Positions 49,076 to 58,686 of a stretch of DNA of 64,000 bases are shown piece after piece. The position numbers were made by a program, and so were the translations under genes. Source of the DNA: Isoptericola halalbus (GTDB lineage Bacteria; Actinomycetota; Actinomycetes; Actinomycetales; Cellulomonadaceae); assembly GCA_009663185.1 (NCBI GenBank), contig VJZX01000001.1, positions 248,001 to 312,000 on the forward strand. The letters are read 5' to 3'. The first letter of the stretch is position 1; each line of letters starts with the position of its first letter. The notes beneath the pieces are model-generated. The model searched no databases. It was not told where the DNA came from and saw only the letters and a list, made by a program, of their open reading frames with translations.

Positions 49076-50140
49076 TCAGACGGCGACGTCCTTGTGCCAC
49101 GACTCCGTCACGTACTTGGTACGCCACCCCCACCGCTCGTAGAGCCGGTGCGCGCCCGTCGGGCTGTCGGCGTCGACCTCGAGGCCGACGCGGTCGCGCC
49201 CCCGGGCTGCGGCGTCCTGGACGACGGCGAGCAGCAGCGCCGTCGCGACACCGCGGCCGCGCGCGGCCCGGGTCGCGCCGAGGTACTCGACGTAGCTGCC
49301 CTCCTTGCCGTCCGGGCCCGCCGGGAGCACGGCGCCGACGAGCGCACCGGCCGGGAACGGCTCGGCCCCCGGGCGCTCGGGGTCGGTGACGAGCGCGAGC
49401 CACCAGTGGTCCCACCGGTGACCGGGGTCCTCGCGCAGACGCTGCACGAACTCGGGGAAGCTTTCGCGGTACGAGTTGAAGTGGTCGGCGAACGCGGCCT
49501 CGAGCACGCGGTGGACGGCCTGCAGGTCCCCGGCCACGGGCACGCCGGTCTCGTGGGTCGCCACCGGCCGGACGGTCACGCCGGGCCTCGGCTCGGGCAG
49601 GGCGCCCCGCTCGGCCTCCTCCGGCGCCACCGGCCGGCTCATCTGGAGCCACGACCGCACGTGGGCGTAGCCCGCGTCCGCGAGCCACCGGCGCTGTGCC
49701 TCGTCCCCGGCGTACGACCCGGCGTCGAGCTGGGTCGACGTGAGCCCCCGGTGCGCGGCCAGCCGCCTGCCCTGCTGCTCGAGCCACGCGTGGCAGGACG
49801 CCGCCACACGGTCCGCCTCGGGCGCGGTCCGGTCGACGTCGAGGCCGACGAGAGCACGTCCGGCCGCCCGGTCGTGGACGGTCGCCCAGGCGCGCACCGC
49901 ACCGTCGGCGTCGCGCACGACGAGCTGACGGCGCGTCCAGGACTTGGACCCCGCGACCTCGGCGGCGAGCGCCGCCGTGTCGACCGTGGCCGAGCCCGTG
50001 AACGGCTCCGCCGAGGCGCCCCGCAGCTCGCCGAGCCGTGGCAGGTCGGCCAGGCCGGGCACGGCCGTCGACCACCCGTCGGGCAGCCCGGCAGGGCCGT
50101 CGTCGGAGGCGGGCAGAGGCGTGGTGCGTACGGAGGTCAC
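49076..50140 (-). CDS. GNAT acetyltransferase with two tandem domains
   Basis: A 354-residue protein with two GNAT folds. The N-terminal half (about 50-165) is degenerate. The C-terminal half (about 180-345) has the acetyl-CoA motif GATRAARGRGVATALLLAVV and a late GAHRLYERWGWR. This tandem layout is shared with mycothiol synthase MshD, but the residues I can see do not decide whether this is MshD. Start GTG 50140 lies 7 bases after a GAGACT box. Confidence 0.75.
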   Translation of the reverse strand: MTSVRTTPLPASDDGPAGLPDGWSTAVPGLADLPRLGELRGASAEPFTGSATVDTAALAAEVAGSKSWTRRQLVVRDADGAVRAWATVHDRAAGRALVGLDVDRTAPEADRVAASCHAWLEQQGRRLAAHRGLTSTQLDAGSYAGDEAQRRWLADAGYAHVRSWLQMSRPVAPEEAERGALPEPRPGVTVRPVATHETGVPVAGDLQAVHRVLEAAFADHFNSYRESFPEFVQRLREDPGHRWDHWWLALVTDPERPGAEPFPAGALVGAVLPAGPDGKEGSYVEYLGATRAARGRGVATALLLAVVQDAAARGRDRVGLEVDADSPTGAHRLYERWGWRTKYVTESWHKDVAV

Positions 50141-50186
50141 GCACCCCAGTCTCGCACCGGCGCTTTGCCACCTCTTTGTGAGTCCG

Positions 50187-51812
50187 TCAGCCGAACGCCA
50201 TGACCTGCTGCAACAGCTCCGGGCGGCGGCCGTCGTAGACCCGCGCACCCCACCGGACGCCGCCGAGCAGTGCGACAGCGCCAGTGGCCAGCCCGACCGG
50301 CAGTGCCGCCCAGGACGCCCCCGGTGCAGGCAGCAGGATCCCGGCGCCGGCGAGGGCGAGCGTCGGCAGCAGGACGACGAGGACGATCGCCACCGCGACC
50401 ATCTGGGCGACCAACGTGGCGACGGTTGCGCCCTTGGGCGTCTTGAACGGGCTCTCCCCCGGCCTCGGCACGGGGTAGACCAGCCGCCCGGAGACGGCGC
50501 TCGAGACGCCGAGCGAGGTCCCGAGCATCCCGAGCGTCACGCCCAGCAGCGGAGGCAGGAGCGACCACGTTCCCGTCACCGCGCAGGCCACGACGGCGAA
50601 GGCCACGGTCAGCGGGACCCCCACGGCGGCCACCGGGATCGCGCGGCCCCAGCGGTCGGCCCGGCCAGGCGTGCCGGTCGCGACGTGCAGGGCGAACGCC
50701 GTGTTGTCGTACCCCACGTCGTTCGAGATCCCGAAGCCGAGGATCCACGCCACGGCCGGGGCGACGAGGAGCAGCAGCGCCGTACCCGCGCCGCTCGTGG
50801 TGCCGACCACGAGCATGAGGACAGGCAGGAGAGGCACGACGGCGATCGACGCCGCGTACCGGGGGTCGCGCAGCCAGTACGTCGCGGAACGGGCCGCGAC
50901 CGCGCCGGTCGGCGTCGCGGGGAACCGGTCGAACCAGCCGAGACCCTTGCCCACACCGGCGGCGCCGCCGCCGCGCGGCGTGACGAGCGCCCGTGCGAGC
51001 GCGCGGTCCCAGACCCACCACAGCACGGCAAGCGAGCCCAGCGCGATCGCGGCCCGCGCCGCAAGGAGCGCCCACGCGCCGTCGTGCACCGCCGAGGCGA
51101 ACGCCCACGGGGCGCCGAACGGGGTCCACGCGACCACGCTCGCGAGCGGGCCCACGACCGCGCCTACCGCCTCGGCCGGTGCGGCGTCCACCGACACGGT
51201 GACTGCCGCGCCGTCGACCGTCTTCTCGACGTTGTCGCCGAGCCAGCCGATCACCGGGCCGATCAGCAGCAGCGGCACGATCGCGGCGACAGCGAGGACC
51301 TCGCGCGAGCGACGCGTGTCGAGCAACGGCGCGAGCGACGTCGTCAGCGCACGCGAGCCGACGATGCACAGCGCGACCGCGCACACCGCGCCGAGGAGGG
51401 CCGCCAGGAGGGCCGCAGGGTGTCGCCACCAGGCGAAGGAGACGCCCACGGCCCCCAGCGCCGTGACGAGGCCAGGCACGGAGATCACGCCGGCCACGGC
51501 GAGCCCGGCGAGCAGGTGTCGGCGCGGGATCGCGAACGTCGCGAACCGCAGGGGGTCGAGCGTCGCGTCGATGCCGAACGCGAAGAGGGGCACGACCCAC
51601 CACGAGAGCACGAGGAGCGCCCCCACGACCGTGAGCACCTGACCGGTCACCGCGGGCGCCAGGGTCCCTCCCGCGACGGCGGCGGTGACCGCGAGAAAGA
51701 GGATCGACAGACCGTACAACGACGCCACGACCAAACCGATGGTCTGCCACACGCTGCGGCGGAACGTGTTGGCCAGCAGGGTCAGCTTGAGGCGGACGAG
51801 CTGCGCAACCAC
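50187..51812 (-). CDS. ABC exporter permease
   Basis: A 541-residue membrane protein with about ten to twelve hydrophobic helices and no motif typical of importers. It works with the ATPase encoded just upstream, whose 3' end overlaps this gene by 31 bases. The GTG start at 51812 gives VVAQLVRLKLTLLANTFRRS, a plausible cytoplasmic start. Substrate unknown. Confidence 0.78.
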   Translation of the reverse strand: MVAQLVRLKLTLLANTFRRSVWQTIGLVVASLYGLSILFLAVTAAVAGGTLAPAVTGQVLTVVGALLVLSWWVVPLFAFGIDATLDPLRFATFAIPRRHLLAGLAVAGVISVPGLVTALGAVGVSFAWWRHPAALLAALLGAVCAVALCIVGSRALTTSLAPLLDTRRSREVLAVAAIVPLLLIGPVIGWLGDNVEKTVDGAAVTVSVDAAPAEAVGAVVGPLASVVAWTPFGAPWAFASAVHDGAWALLAARAAIALGSLAVLWWVWDRALARALVTPRGGGAAGVGKGLGWFDRFPATPTGAVAARSATYWLRDPRYAASIAVVPLLPVLMLVVGTTSGAGTALLLLVAPAVAWILGFGISNDVGYDNTAFALHVATGTPGRADRWGRAIPVAAVGVPLTVAFAVVACAVTGTWSLLPPLLGVTLGMLGTSLGVSSAVSGRLVYPVPRPGESPFKTPKGATVATLVAQMVAVAIVLVVLLPTLALAGAGILLPAPGASWAALPVGLATGAVALLGGVRWGARVYDGRRPELLQQVMAFG

Positions 51813-52570
51813 GCCAGTCCCTCCGAATCCCTGCGGCCGCCGACGAGCGCGACGAACCGGTCCTCGAGGGACTGGCCGGCCCGCACCTCGTCCGTCGTCC
51901 CCGTCGCGAGCAGCCGGCCGCCCGCGATGATCGCCACGTGCGAGCACATGCGCTGCACGAGGTCCATGACGTGGCTCGACACGACGACGGTGCCTCCGTC
52001 GGCCACGTACACGTGCAGGATGTCGCGGATGTTCGCGGCACTGATCGGGTCGACGGCCTCGAAGGGCTCGTCGAGCACGAGCACGCGCGGCGCGTGGATC
52101 ATGGCCGACGCCAGGGCGATCTTCTTGGTCATGCCCGCCGAGTAGTCGACGACGAACGTGTCGCGGTCGCCTGCGAGGTCCATCGCGTGCAGCAGGTCCT
52201 CGGTGCGCTCCGCGACGGTGGCGCGGTCGAGACCGCGCAGCAGGCCCGCGTACGTCAGGAGCTGAGCGCCGGTCAGGCGGTCGAAGAGGCGGACGCCGTC
52301 GGGCAGGACGCCGAGGCGGGCCCTGACCTCGTCGGGGTGCGCCCACAGGTCGGTGCCGAGCACGTGCGCGGTGCCGGCGTCGGGGCGCAGGAGACCCGTG
52401 GCCATCGACAGGAGGGTGGTCTTGCCGGCTCCGTTCGGGCCGACGAGGCCGAAGAAGGAACCGGCGGGGACGTCGAGGTCGACGCCCGCGACCGCGACCT
52501 TGTCGCCGAACCTCTTCCAGAGCTTGCGCAGGCTCAGGGCGGCGTGCTCGGGTGGGGACGGGTCTGTCAC
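51782..52570 (-). CDS. ABC transporter ATPase
   Basis: A 262-residue ATPase with GPNGAGKTT, YSAGMTKKIALASAM in place of the usual LSGGQ-type signature, and VLVLDEPFEAVDP, SSHVMDLV. The altered signature (YSAGM) is common in ABC-2 type exporters. GTG 52570 is supported by a TAGCGT box ending 7 bases upstream; an ATG at 52645 would overlap the divergent rmuC start. Confidence 0.88.
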   Translation of the reverse strand: MTDPSPPEHAALSLRKLWKRFGDKVAVAGVDLDVPAGSFFGLVGPNGAGKTTLLSMATGLLRPDAGTAHVLGTDLWAHPDEVRARLGVLPDGVRLFDRLTGAQLLTYAGLLRGLDRATVAERTEDLLHAMDLAGDRDTFVVDYSAGMTKKIALASAMIHAPRVLVLDEPFEAVDPISAANIRDILHVYVADGGTVVVSSHVMDLVQRMCSHVAIIAGGRLLATGTTDEVRAGQSLEDRFVALVGGRRDSEGLAWLRSSSASS

Positions 52571-52577
52571 ACCGCCC

Positions 52578-52583
52578 ACGCTA
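52578..52583 (-). promoter_or_regulatory. TAGCGT -10 box, predicted leaderless start of the exporter operon
   Basis: TAGCGT on the minus strand, then 7 bases, then GTG 52570. It decides the start of the ATPase gene over the upstream ATG at 52645. Confidence 0.5.
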
Positions 52584-52643
52584 GCCGGACGCGGCGGGGT
52601 GTCGGCGGACGACGTGTCGGTGTCGCATGGCAGCCTGTGGCCC

Positions 52644-54134
52644 ATGACGACGTCGACCGCGCTGCTGCTCAGTCTCGCAACGCTTCTGGTGGGCGCCCTC
52701 GTGGGGTGGCTCGCCTACGCGAACCGCGCCACCAGGGCGCACCGCTCCGAGGAGATGGAGCTCGTGCGGCTGCACGCCGAGGTCGAGTCGGCACGACGCG
52801 AGACGGCCGGCCTGCGCGAGCAGCTCGACGTCGCGCGCGACGACGCCGAGCGTCGGCTCGCTGAGGTGCGCACCGAGGCCGCGCGGCACGTCGCCGAGGC
52901 CAAGGGTGACCAGGAGACCGCGGCCCGCCGTTTCCAGGCGCTCGCGGGCGAGGTGCTGGCCTCGAGCAGCACGCAGTTCCTCGAGCTGGCCGAGCAGCGT
53001 CTGCGCGCCAGCACGGTCAAGAACGACGAGGTGCTCGCCCAGCGCGAGCAGGCGTTCCGCGCGCTCGTCGACCCGCTGAGCAAGAGCCTCGAGAAGGTGC
53101 GTGCCGAGGTCACCGCGGCGGAGAAGGCCCGCGCCGAGGGCACGTCGGCGCTGAGCGAGCACCTGCGCCAGCTCGCCTCGGTCAACGCCGAGCTGCGCCA
53201 GGGCACGAGCGACCTCATCACGGCCCTGCGATCGTCGCAGACGCGCGGGGCCTGGGGCGAGCTCCAGCTCAAGCGGGTCGTCGAGGCAGCGGGCATGCTC
53301 GAGCGCGTCGACTTCGACACCCAGGTGACCGTGACGAGCGCGGACGGCGACCACCTGCGGCCCGACATGGTGGTCAACCTCGCGGGGGGCAAGCGCGTCG
53401 TCGTCGACGCCAAGGTCGCGTTCCTCGGCTACCTCGAGGCGCAGCAGACCGACGACGCGCGCGTGCGCGAGGAGCGTCTCGACGCGCATGTGCGGCACGT
53501 CCGCAAGCACGTCGACGACCTCGCGTCGAAGAAGTACTGGGACCAGTTCGACCACGCGCCGGAGTTCGTCGTCATGTTCGTCCCGGCCGAGGCGTTCCTG
53601 TCCGCGGCGATGGAGCGCCAGCCCGGCCTCATGGAGTACGCGGCGCGCAAGAACGTCATCCTCGCCAGCCCGGCGATCATGCTGGGCCTGCTGCGCACCG
53701 TCGCGTTCGCGTGGCGGCAGGAGGCGCTGGCCGAGAACGCGCAGGAGGTGCTCAAGGTCGGCCGCGAGCTGCACTCGCGCCTGGTGACGATGACGAACCA
53801 CATCACCAAGATGGGCCGCTCGCTCGAGTCCTCGACCAAGGCCTACAACTCGATGATCGGCTCGCTCGAGCGCAACGTCCTCACCTCGGCCCGCCGCATG
53901 GTCGAGCTCCACGTGGTCGACGAGAAGGACCGCATCGAGGAGCTGGGCGGCCTCGAGGAGCTGCCCCGGCCGATCACCAAGTCCGAGCTCCTCGCGGCGG
54001 AGGAGGGCGGGGTCGTGGCGATCGACACCGTGAGCGTCACCGAGCGGACGTCGATCGAGTCCCTCGTCGCGGCGGACAGGCGAGCGCTGGAGGACGCGCG
54101 GCGGACGGATGGGACCGAGTCGGCGGCCGGGTGA
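52644..54134 (+). CDS. rmuC: DNA recombination protein RmuC
   Basis: A 496-residue protein with an N-terminal membrane anchor (about 5-25), a long coiled coil (about 30-200) and the RmuC nuclease-like domain at about 200-410. Motifs include RGAWGELQLKRVVE, RPDMVVNLAGGKRVVVDAKV with the PD-(D/E)xK-like D and DxK, and EFVVMFVPAEAFLSAAM. It is thought to limit inversions at repeats. The C-terminal 80 residues are an acidic extension. Confidence 0.92.
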   Translation: MTTSTALLLSLATLLVGALVGWLAYANRATRAHRSEEMELVRLHAEVESARRETAGLREQLDVARDDAERRLAEVRTEAARHVAEAKGDQETAARRFQALAGEVLASSSTQFLELAEQRLRASTVKNDEVLAQREQAFRALVDPLSKSLEKVRAEVTAAEKARAEGTSALSEHLRQLASVNAELRQGTSDLITALRSSQTRGAWGELQLKRVVEAAGMLERVDFDTQVTVTSADGDHLRPDMVVNLAGGKRVVVDAKVAFLGYLEAQQTDDARVREERLDAHVRHVRKHVDDLASKKYWDQFDHAPEFVVMFVPAEAFLSAAMERQPGLMEYAARKNVILASPAIMLGLLRTVAFAWRQEALAENAQEVLKVGRELHSRLVTMTNHITKMGRSLESSTKAYNSMIGSLERNVLTSARRMVELHVVDEKDRIEELGGLEELPRPITKSELLAAEEGGVVAIDTVSVTERTSIESLVAADRRALEDARRTDGTESAAG

Positions 54135-54139
54135 CCCGG

Positions 54140-54159
54140 GCCTGCCTCCGTGCAGGCCG
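54140..54159. terminator. Small hairpin between convergent rmuC and ispH
   Basis: GGCCTGC (54140-54146) pairs with GCAGGCC (54153-54159) around a 6-base loop in the 39-base gap between the two convergent genes. It is short and lacks a T-tract. Confidence 0.4.
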
Positions 54160-54173
54160 CGTGCAGGCGGCCG

Positions 54174-55211
54174 TCAGACCGGCTGGACCGGCAGCGTGCG
54201 GCGGTTCTCGCGGCGCGGCCGCTCGTCTCCCTGCCCGGCGGCCTTGAGTCCGGCGCGGAGCTCGCGCGGCAGGGAGAACATGAGGTCCTCCGTCGCGGTG
54301 CGGACCTCCTCGACGTCGCCGTAGCCCCGCTCGGCCAGATGGCGGATGACGTCCTGCACGAGGATCTCGGGCACCGACGCGCCCGAGGTGACGCCGACCG
54401 TCGTGACGCCGTCGAGCCACGCCTCGTCGATCTCCGAGGCTCGGTCGACGCGGTACGCGGAGCGCGCACCCGCCTGCAGCGCGACCTCGACGAGCCGCAC
54501 CGAGTTCGACGAGTTCGCCGAGCCGACGACGACGACGAGGTCGCACTCGGGCGCGAGCTTCTTGACCGCGACCTGGCGGTTCTGCGTGGCGTAGCAGATG
54601 TCGTCGCTCGGCGGGTCCTGCATCTCGGGGAACTTCTCGCGCAGGCGCCGGACCGTCTCCATGGTCTCGTCGACCGACAGCGTCGTCTGCGAGATCCACA
54701 CGACCTTGTCCGGGTCGCGCACGACGACCTTGTCGACCTCGTCGGGCGAGTTGACGACCTGCACGTGGTCGGGCGCCTCGCCCGCGGTCCCCTCGACCTC
54801 CTCGTGGCCGTCGTGGCCGATGAGCAGGATGTCGTAGTCGTCCTTGGCGAACCGGACGGCCTCCTTGTGCACCTTGGTCACCAGGGGGCACGTGGCGTCG
54901 ATCGTGTCGAGGTTCCGCTCGGCGGCCGACGCGCGGACGGCGGGCGAGACGCCGTGCGCGGAGAACACGAGCCGAGCACCCTCGGGCACCTCGTCGGTCT
55001 CGTTGACGAAGATCGCGCCGCGCTCGCGCAGCGTCTCCACGACGTGCTTGTTGTGCACGATCTCCTTGCGCACGTACACCGGCGCACCGTACGTCTCCAG
55101 GGCCTTCTCGACCGCGACGACGGCACGGTCGACGCCGGCGCAGTATCCGCGCGGCGCGGCGAGCAGCACGCGCCTGGTCGTCTGGAGGGGAGTCGTGGCA
55201 GTCACAGTCAC
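54174..55211 (-). CDS. ispH: 4-hydroxy-3-methylbut-2-enyl diphosphate reductase
   Basis: Last enzyme of the MEP isoprenoid pathway, making IPP and DMAPP with a 4Fe-4S cluster. The 345-residue protein has three conserved cysteines in [26 protein letters not shown] and [11 protein letters not shown], plus the catalytic-region [13 protein letters not shown] and [15 protein letters not shown] 55211 follows a TAGACT box by 6 bases. It is divergent from xseA, as in M. tuberculosis (Rv1110 and Rv1108c). Confidence 0.96.
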   Translation of the reverse strand: MTVTATTPLQTTRRVLLAAPRGYCAGVDRAVVAVEKALETYGAPVYVRKEIVHNKHVVETLRERGAIFVNETDEVPEGARLVFSAHGVSPAVRASAAERNLDTIDATCPLVTKVHKEAVRFAKDDYDILLIGHDGHEEVEGTAGEAPDHVQVVNSPDEVDKVVVRDPDKVVWISQTTLSVDETMETVRRLREKFPEMQDPPSDDICYATQNRQVAVKKLAPECDLVVVVGSANSSNSVRLVEVALQAGARSAYRVDRASEIDEAWLDGVTTVGVTSGASVPEILVQDVIRHLAERGYGDVEEVRTATEDLMFSLPRELRAGLKAAGQGDERPRRENRRTLPVQPV

Positions 55212-55217
55212 GCGGCC

Positions 55218-55223
55218 AGTCTA
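55218..55223 (-). promoter_or_regulatory. TAGACT -10 box, predicted leaderless start of ispH
   Basis: TAGACT on the minus strand ends 6 bases before GTG 55211; there is no room for a Shine-Dalgarno site. Confidence 0.5.
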
Positions 55224-55274
55224 GGTGTCCCCTGTGGACGGGTTGTGTCGGGAGATGTGTCGGCGCCGTGAGGC

Positions 55275-56540
55275 ATGCTGGGCGGCGTGACGGACGAGAC
55301 ACCTGTGCTGCCGCTGCCCGAGCGCGCCCTGGACACCACGGCCCAGCGGCCGTGGCCCGTGCGTGTGCTCGCGGAGAAGATCCGCGGCTACGTCGACCGC
55401 ATGCCGCCGGTGTGGGTCGAGGGTCAGGTCGTCCAGTTCAACAACCGTCCCGGCTCGGGCATGCAGTGGCTCACGCTGCGCGACACCGACCTGGACATGT
55501 CGCTGCCCGTCACGGTCTACAGCCGCGTGCTCTCGTTCCTGCCGAACCCGCCCGCCGAGGGCGACCACGTCGTCGTGCACGCCAAGCCGACCTTCTGGAC
55601 CAAGCGCGGCACACTGCAGCTCCAGGCGAACCAGATCCGCGCGGTCGGCGTGGGCGAGCTCCTCGCCCGCATCGACCAACTGCGGCGCGTGCTCGCCGCC
55701 GAAGGGCTCTTCGACGCCGAACGCAAGCGTCCGCTGCCCTTCCTGCCGGCGGTCGTCGGGCTCGTGTGCGGGCGCGAGTCGAAGGCCGAGCACGACGTCG
55801 TGGTCAACGCGCGCGCCCGCTGGCCGCAGGTCCGATTCGAGATCCGCGAGGTCGCTGTGCAGGGCGTCGACGCGGTGCGTGCGGTGTCGGAGGCGGTCGC
55901 CGAGCTCGACGCGCGACCCGATGTCGACGTGATCGTCGTCGCCCGTGGCGGCGGCTCCGTCGAGGACCTGCTCCCGTTCAGCAACGAGGCGCTCGTGCGC
56001 GCGGTCGCCGCGTGCACCACCCCGCTCGTCAGCGCGATCGGGCACGAGACCGACACGCCGCTGCTCGACCTCGTGGCCGACCACCGCGCCTCGACGCCGA
56101 CCGACGCGGCCAAGCGGATCGTGCCCGACGTCGCCGAGGAGCGGCTGCGGGTGGAGCAGGCGCACCGGCGGATGCGCGGTGCCGTGCGCGCTCTGCTCGA
56201 CCGCGAGCAGCACGGGCTCGATGCGATGCGCTCGCGGCCCGTGCTCGCCCGGCCGGCGTCGATGGTCGACGCGCGCGAGCGCGAGGTCGTCCACGCCGTA
56301 CGCACGGCCCGGCACTGCCTCGACGCCGCGCTCCTGCGTGCGTCGGGAGAGGTGGGGCGGCTCGAGGCGCAGGTGCGGGCCCTGTCCCCCGCCTCCACGC
56401 TCGAGCGCGGGTATGCCGTCGTGCAGCGCGTGGACGGGCACGTCGTCCGCTCGCCCGACGACGTGGCGACGGGTGACCCGGTGCACGTGCGCCTCGCGCA
56501 GGGCACGCTGGACGCACAGGTCACGGCGACAATTCCCTAG
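55275..56540 (+). CDS. xseA: Exodeoxyribonuclease VII large subunit
   Basis: Catalytic subunit of ExoVII, degrading single-stranded DNA with XseB. The 421-residue protein has an N-terminal OB fold (about 30-130: WVEGQVVQFNNRPGSGMQWLTLRD), a catalytic core with ARGGGSVEDLLPFSNEALVRA and SAIGHETDTPLLDLVADHRASTPTDAA, and a coiled coil with the final LERGYAVVQ. ATG 55275 and GTG 55287 are both possible starts. The xseB partner lies 4.7 kb away instead of next door. Confidence 0.95.
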   Translation: MLGGVTDETPVLPLPERALDTTAQRPWPVRVLAEKIRGYVDRMPPVWVEGQVVQFNNRPGSGMQWLTLRDTDLDMSLPVTVYSRVLSFLPNPPAEGDHVVVHAKPTFWTKRGTLQLQANQIRAVGVGELLARIDQLRRVLAAEGLFDAERKRPLPFLPAVVGLVCGRESKAEHDVVVNARARWPQVRFEIREVAVQGVDAVRAVSEAVAELDARPDVDVIVVARGGGSVEDLLPFSNEALVRAVAACTTPLVSAIGHETDTPLLDLVADHRASTPTDAAKRIVPDVAEERLRVEQAHRRMRGAVRALLDREQHGLDAMRSRPVLARPASMVDAREREVVHAVRTARHCLDAALLRASGEVGRLEAQVRALSPASTLERGYAVVQRVDGHVVRSPDDVATGDPVHVRLAQGTLDAQVTATIP

Positions 56541-56573
56541 GGCGACGCACCTGCCCGTGCGAGGGTGGCCGGC

Positions 56574-57457
56574 ATGGACGCGCACGCTCTGGCCGGTCTG
56601 CTGCACATCCATTGGGGACTCGGCGAAGTAACCGTCTCACCGCTCGACGGCGGCATGAACTCCGAGACCTGGCTGGTCCGGGCCGGGAACAGTTCGTACG
56701 TCGCCAAGCGGGTGGCACCCTCCGACGTCGGACAGCTCGACGCGGGTTGCGCCGTCGCCGAACAGCTAGCTAGCTCAGGCCTGGCAACATGCCGCCCGGT
56801 GCGGACCATGGACGGCACGTTCGTGGCACCCGGCGAATCCCTGGCGCTGCTCGAGTACGTCCCCGGCCGCGAGCTCGCCGGCAGGACGAGCGAGGAGCAG
56901 CGCTGGATCGGGCACACGTTGGCTCGAGTGCACTCGGCAGGCGGTCCCGTCAGCGGCAGTCCGGACAGCACCGGGTTTTTCGAGCGGCTCGCTCCCTCGG
57001 CGTCGGGGACCGGCGCGCACTCCTGGCTCCCGCCCGCCATCGAGGCGGCACGTGTCGCGGCCGGCCGGCTTACCGTCACCTGGTCGGTCCTGCATGCGGA
57101 TCCGGCACCCGAGGCATTCCGGTACGAGGACGCTACCGGCACCACCGGGCTGATCGACTGGACGGGGCATGTCGCGGGCCCGTGCTCTACGACGTCGCGT
57201 CCGCGGTGATGTACCTCGGCGGACCACGGCACGCCGGGGCTTTTCTCGACGCGTACTCGACCGCGGGCCTGCTCGATCCCGGAGAGCTGCGCCATCTCGA
57301 TGTCTTCCGCAGGTTCCGCTGGGCGGTCCAGGCGGCGTACTTCGCACGAAGGCTCGCGACCCGTGACCTGACCGGCGTCAGCGAACGGGGCGACAACGAG
57401 CGCGGGCTCGACGACGCTAGGCGCGGCCTTGCCGAGCTGTCACACCCGGGACGGTAG
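56574..57457 (+). pseudogene. Frameshifted APH-family phosphotransferase
   Basis: From ATG 56574 the frame encodes HIHWGLGEVTVSPLDGGMNSETWLV, SYVAKRVAP, ALLEYVPGRELAG and HADPAPEAFRYED, the pattern of aminoglycoside phosphotransferase/choline kinase-like proteins, up to GLIDWTGHVAGP near 57178. There the sense moves back one base and goes on as VLYDVASAVMYLGGPRHAGAFLDAY, ending at 57457. The site is a GCGGGCCC run; one missing G would explain it. The first frame closes at 57209. Whether this is a true mutation or a homopolymer sequencing error cannot be told from one sequence. Confidence 0.8.
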
Positions 57458-57536
57458 CCCGCCCCCGACAACATCCTGCGTACCCCAGAGAAGTAGAGGA
57501 CAGAACTTGTCCGCATCACCTGACACCGTGGGTGTC

Positions 57537-58679
57537 ATGACCAAGAACACAGCACTCACACCTTTTCGCATCGACATCCCGCAGGCCGACGTCGACGAGC
57601 TGCGCGACCGGCTCGCGCGCACCCGGTGGCCCCTCCCGGTGCCGGGCCGGGACGACCGCACGGACTTCAGCCGCGGCATCCCGCAGGCCTACCTGACGGA
57701 GCTCGCCGAGTACTGGCGCGACGGGTTCGACTGGCGTGCGCAGGAGGCGGCGCTCAACGAGCACGACCAGCTCACCACCGTCGTGGACGGACAAACCTTC
57801 CACGTGGTGCACGTGCGCTCCGCGAACGCCGACGCCGTGCCGCTGCTGCTCAACCACGGCTGGCCGGGCTCGTTCGTCGAGTACCAGCGGCTCATCCCCC
57901 TGCTGACCGACGAGTTCCACCTCGTCATCCCCTCGCTCCCCGGTTTCGGCTTCTCGACGCCCCTGTCGGGGACCGGATGGGAGCTGGCACGCACAACGGA
58001 GGCGTACGCCGAGATCATGACCCGGCTCGGGTACGACCGGTTCGCGGTGCACGGCACCGACATCGGCGCGGGGACCGCCGGCCGGCTCGCCGCGCTCTAC
58101 CCGGAGCGCGTGATCGGCGTCCACGTCGGGAGCGACGGCCGGTCGCTCGGGATGGTCGGCGACAAGTTCCCCTACCCGGACGGCCTGACGGAGGACGAGA
58201 TCGCCCAGATCGAGGACGTCCGGGAGCGGGACACCGCCGAGCGCGGCTACTTCGACATGCAGAACCACCGCCCGGACACGATCGGCTCGGCTCTCGCCGA
58301 CTCTCCCGTCGGGCAGCTCGCGTGGATTGCCGAGAAGTTCCAGACGTGGACGAACCCCGCCCGGCTGACGCCGGACGAGTCGGTCGACCGCGACCAGCTG
58401 CTCACCAACGTCAGCCTGTACTGGTTCACGCGCAGCGGGGCGTCGAGCGCGCAGTTCTACTACGAGGCAGAGCACTCCGGCCTCGACTGGCTCGCGTCCT
58501 CGGACGTGCCCAGCGGGTGGGCGGTGTTCGACACGCACCCGCTCATGCGTCGGACGATGGACCAGTGGGGCGCAAGCGCCCACTGGAGCGAGTTCGCCGA
58601 GGGCGGTCACTTCCCAGCGATGGAGGAGCCCGAGCTGCTCGCGGGCGACATCCGGGCGTTCTTCCGCAGCATCCCCTGA
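57537..58679 (+). CDS. Epoxide hydrolase family alpha/beta-hydrolase
   Basis: A 380-residue protein with the N-terminal epoxide hydrolase cap segment (about 5-110) and an alpha/beta-hydrolase fold. The oxyanion motif HGWPGSF is at about 105, the nucleophile Asp in HGTDIGAGTAG near 170, a lid tyrosine candidate in FYYEAEHSG, and the catalytic His in EGGHFPAMEEPE near 360. Similar to microsomal-type epoxide hydrolases and juvenile-hormone hydrolase relatives. It lies in the insert between xseA and xseB. Confidence 0.9.
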   Translation: MTKNTALTPFRIDIPQADVDELRDRLARTRWPLPVPGRDDRTDFSRGIPQAYLTELAEYWRDGFDWRAQEAALNEHDQLTTVVDGQTFHVVHVRSANADAVPLLLNHGWPGSFVEYQRLIPLLTDEFHLVIPSLPGFGFSTPLSGTGWELARTTEAYAEIMTRLGYDRFAVHGTDIGAGTAGRLAALYPERVIGVHVGSDGRSLGMVGDKFPYPDGLTEDEIAQIEDVRERDTAERGYFDMQNHRPDTIGSALADSPVGQLAWIAEKFQTWTNPARLTPDESVDRDQLLTNVSLYWFTRSGASSAQFYYEAEHSGLDWLASSDVPSGWAVFDTHPLMRRTMDQWGASAHWSEFAEGGHFPAMEEPELLAGDIRAFFRSIP

Positions 58680-58686
58680 CCTAGGC

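Noticed and set aside
57170-57182. Programmed frameshifting in the phosphotransferase gene.
   Set aside because: No slippery heptamer, stimulatory hairpin or internal ribosome-binding site is evident; loss of one G in a G/C run is simpler.
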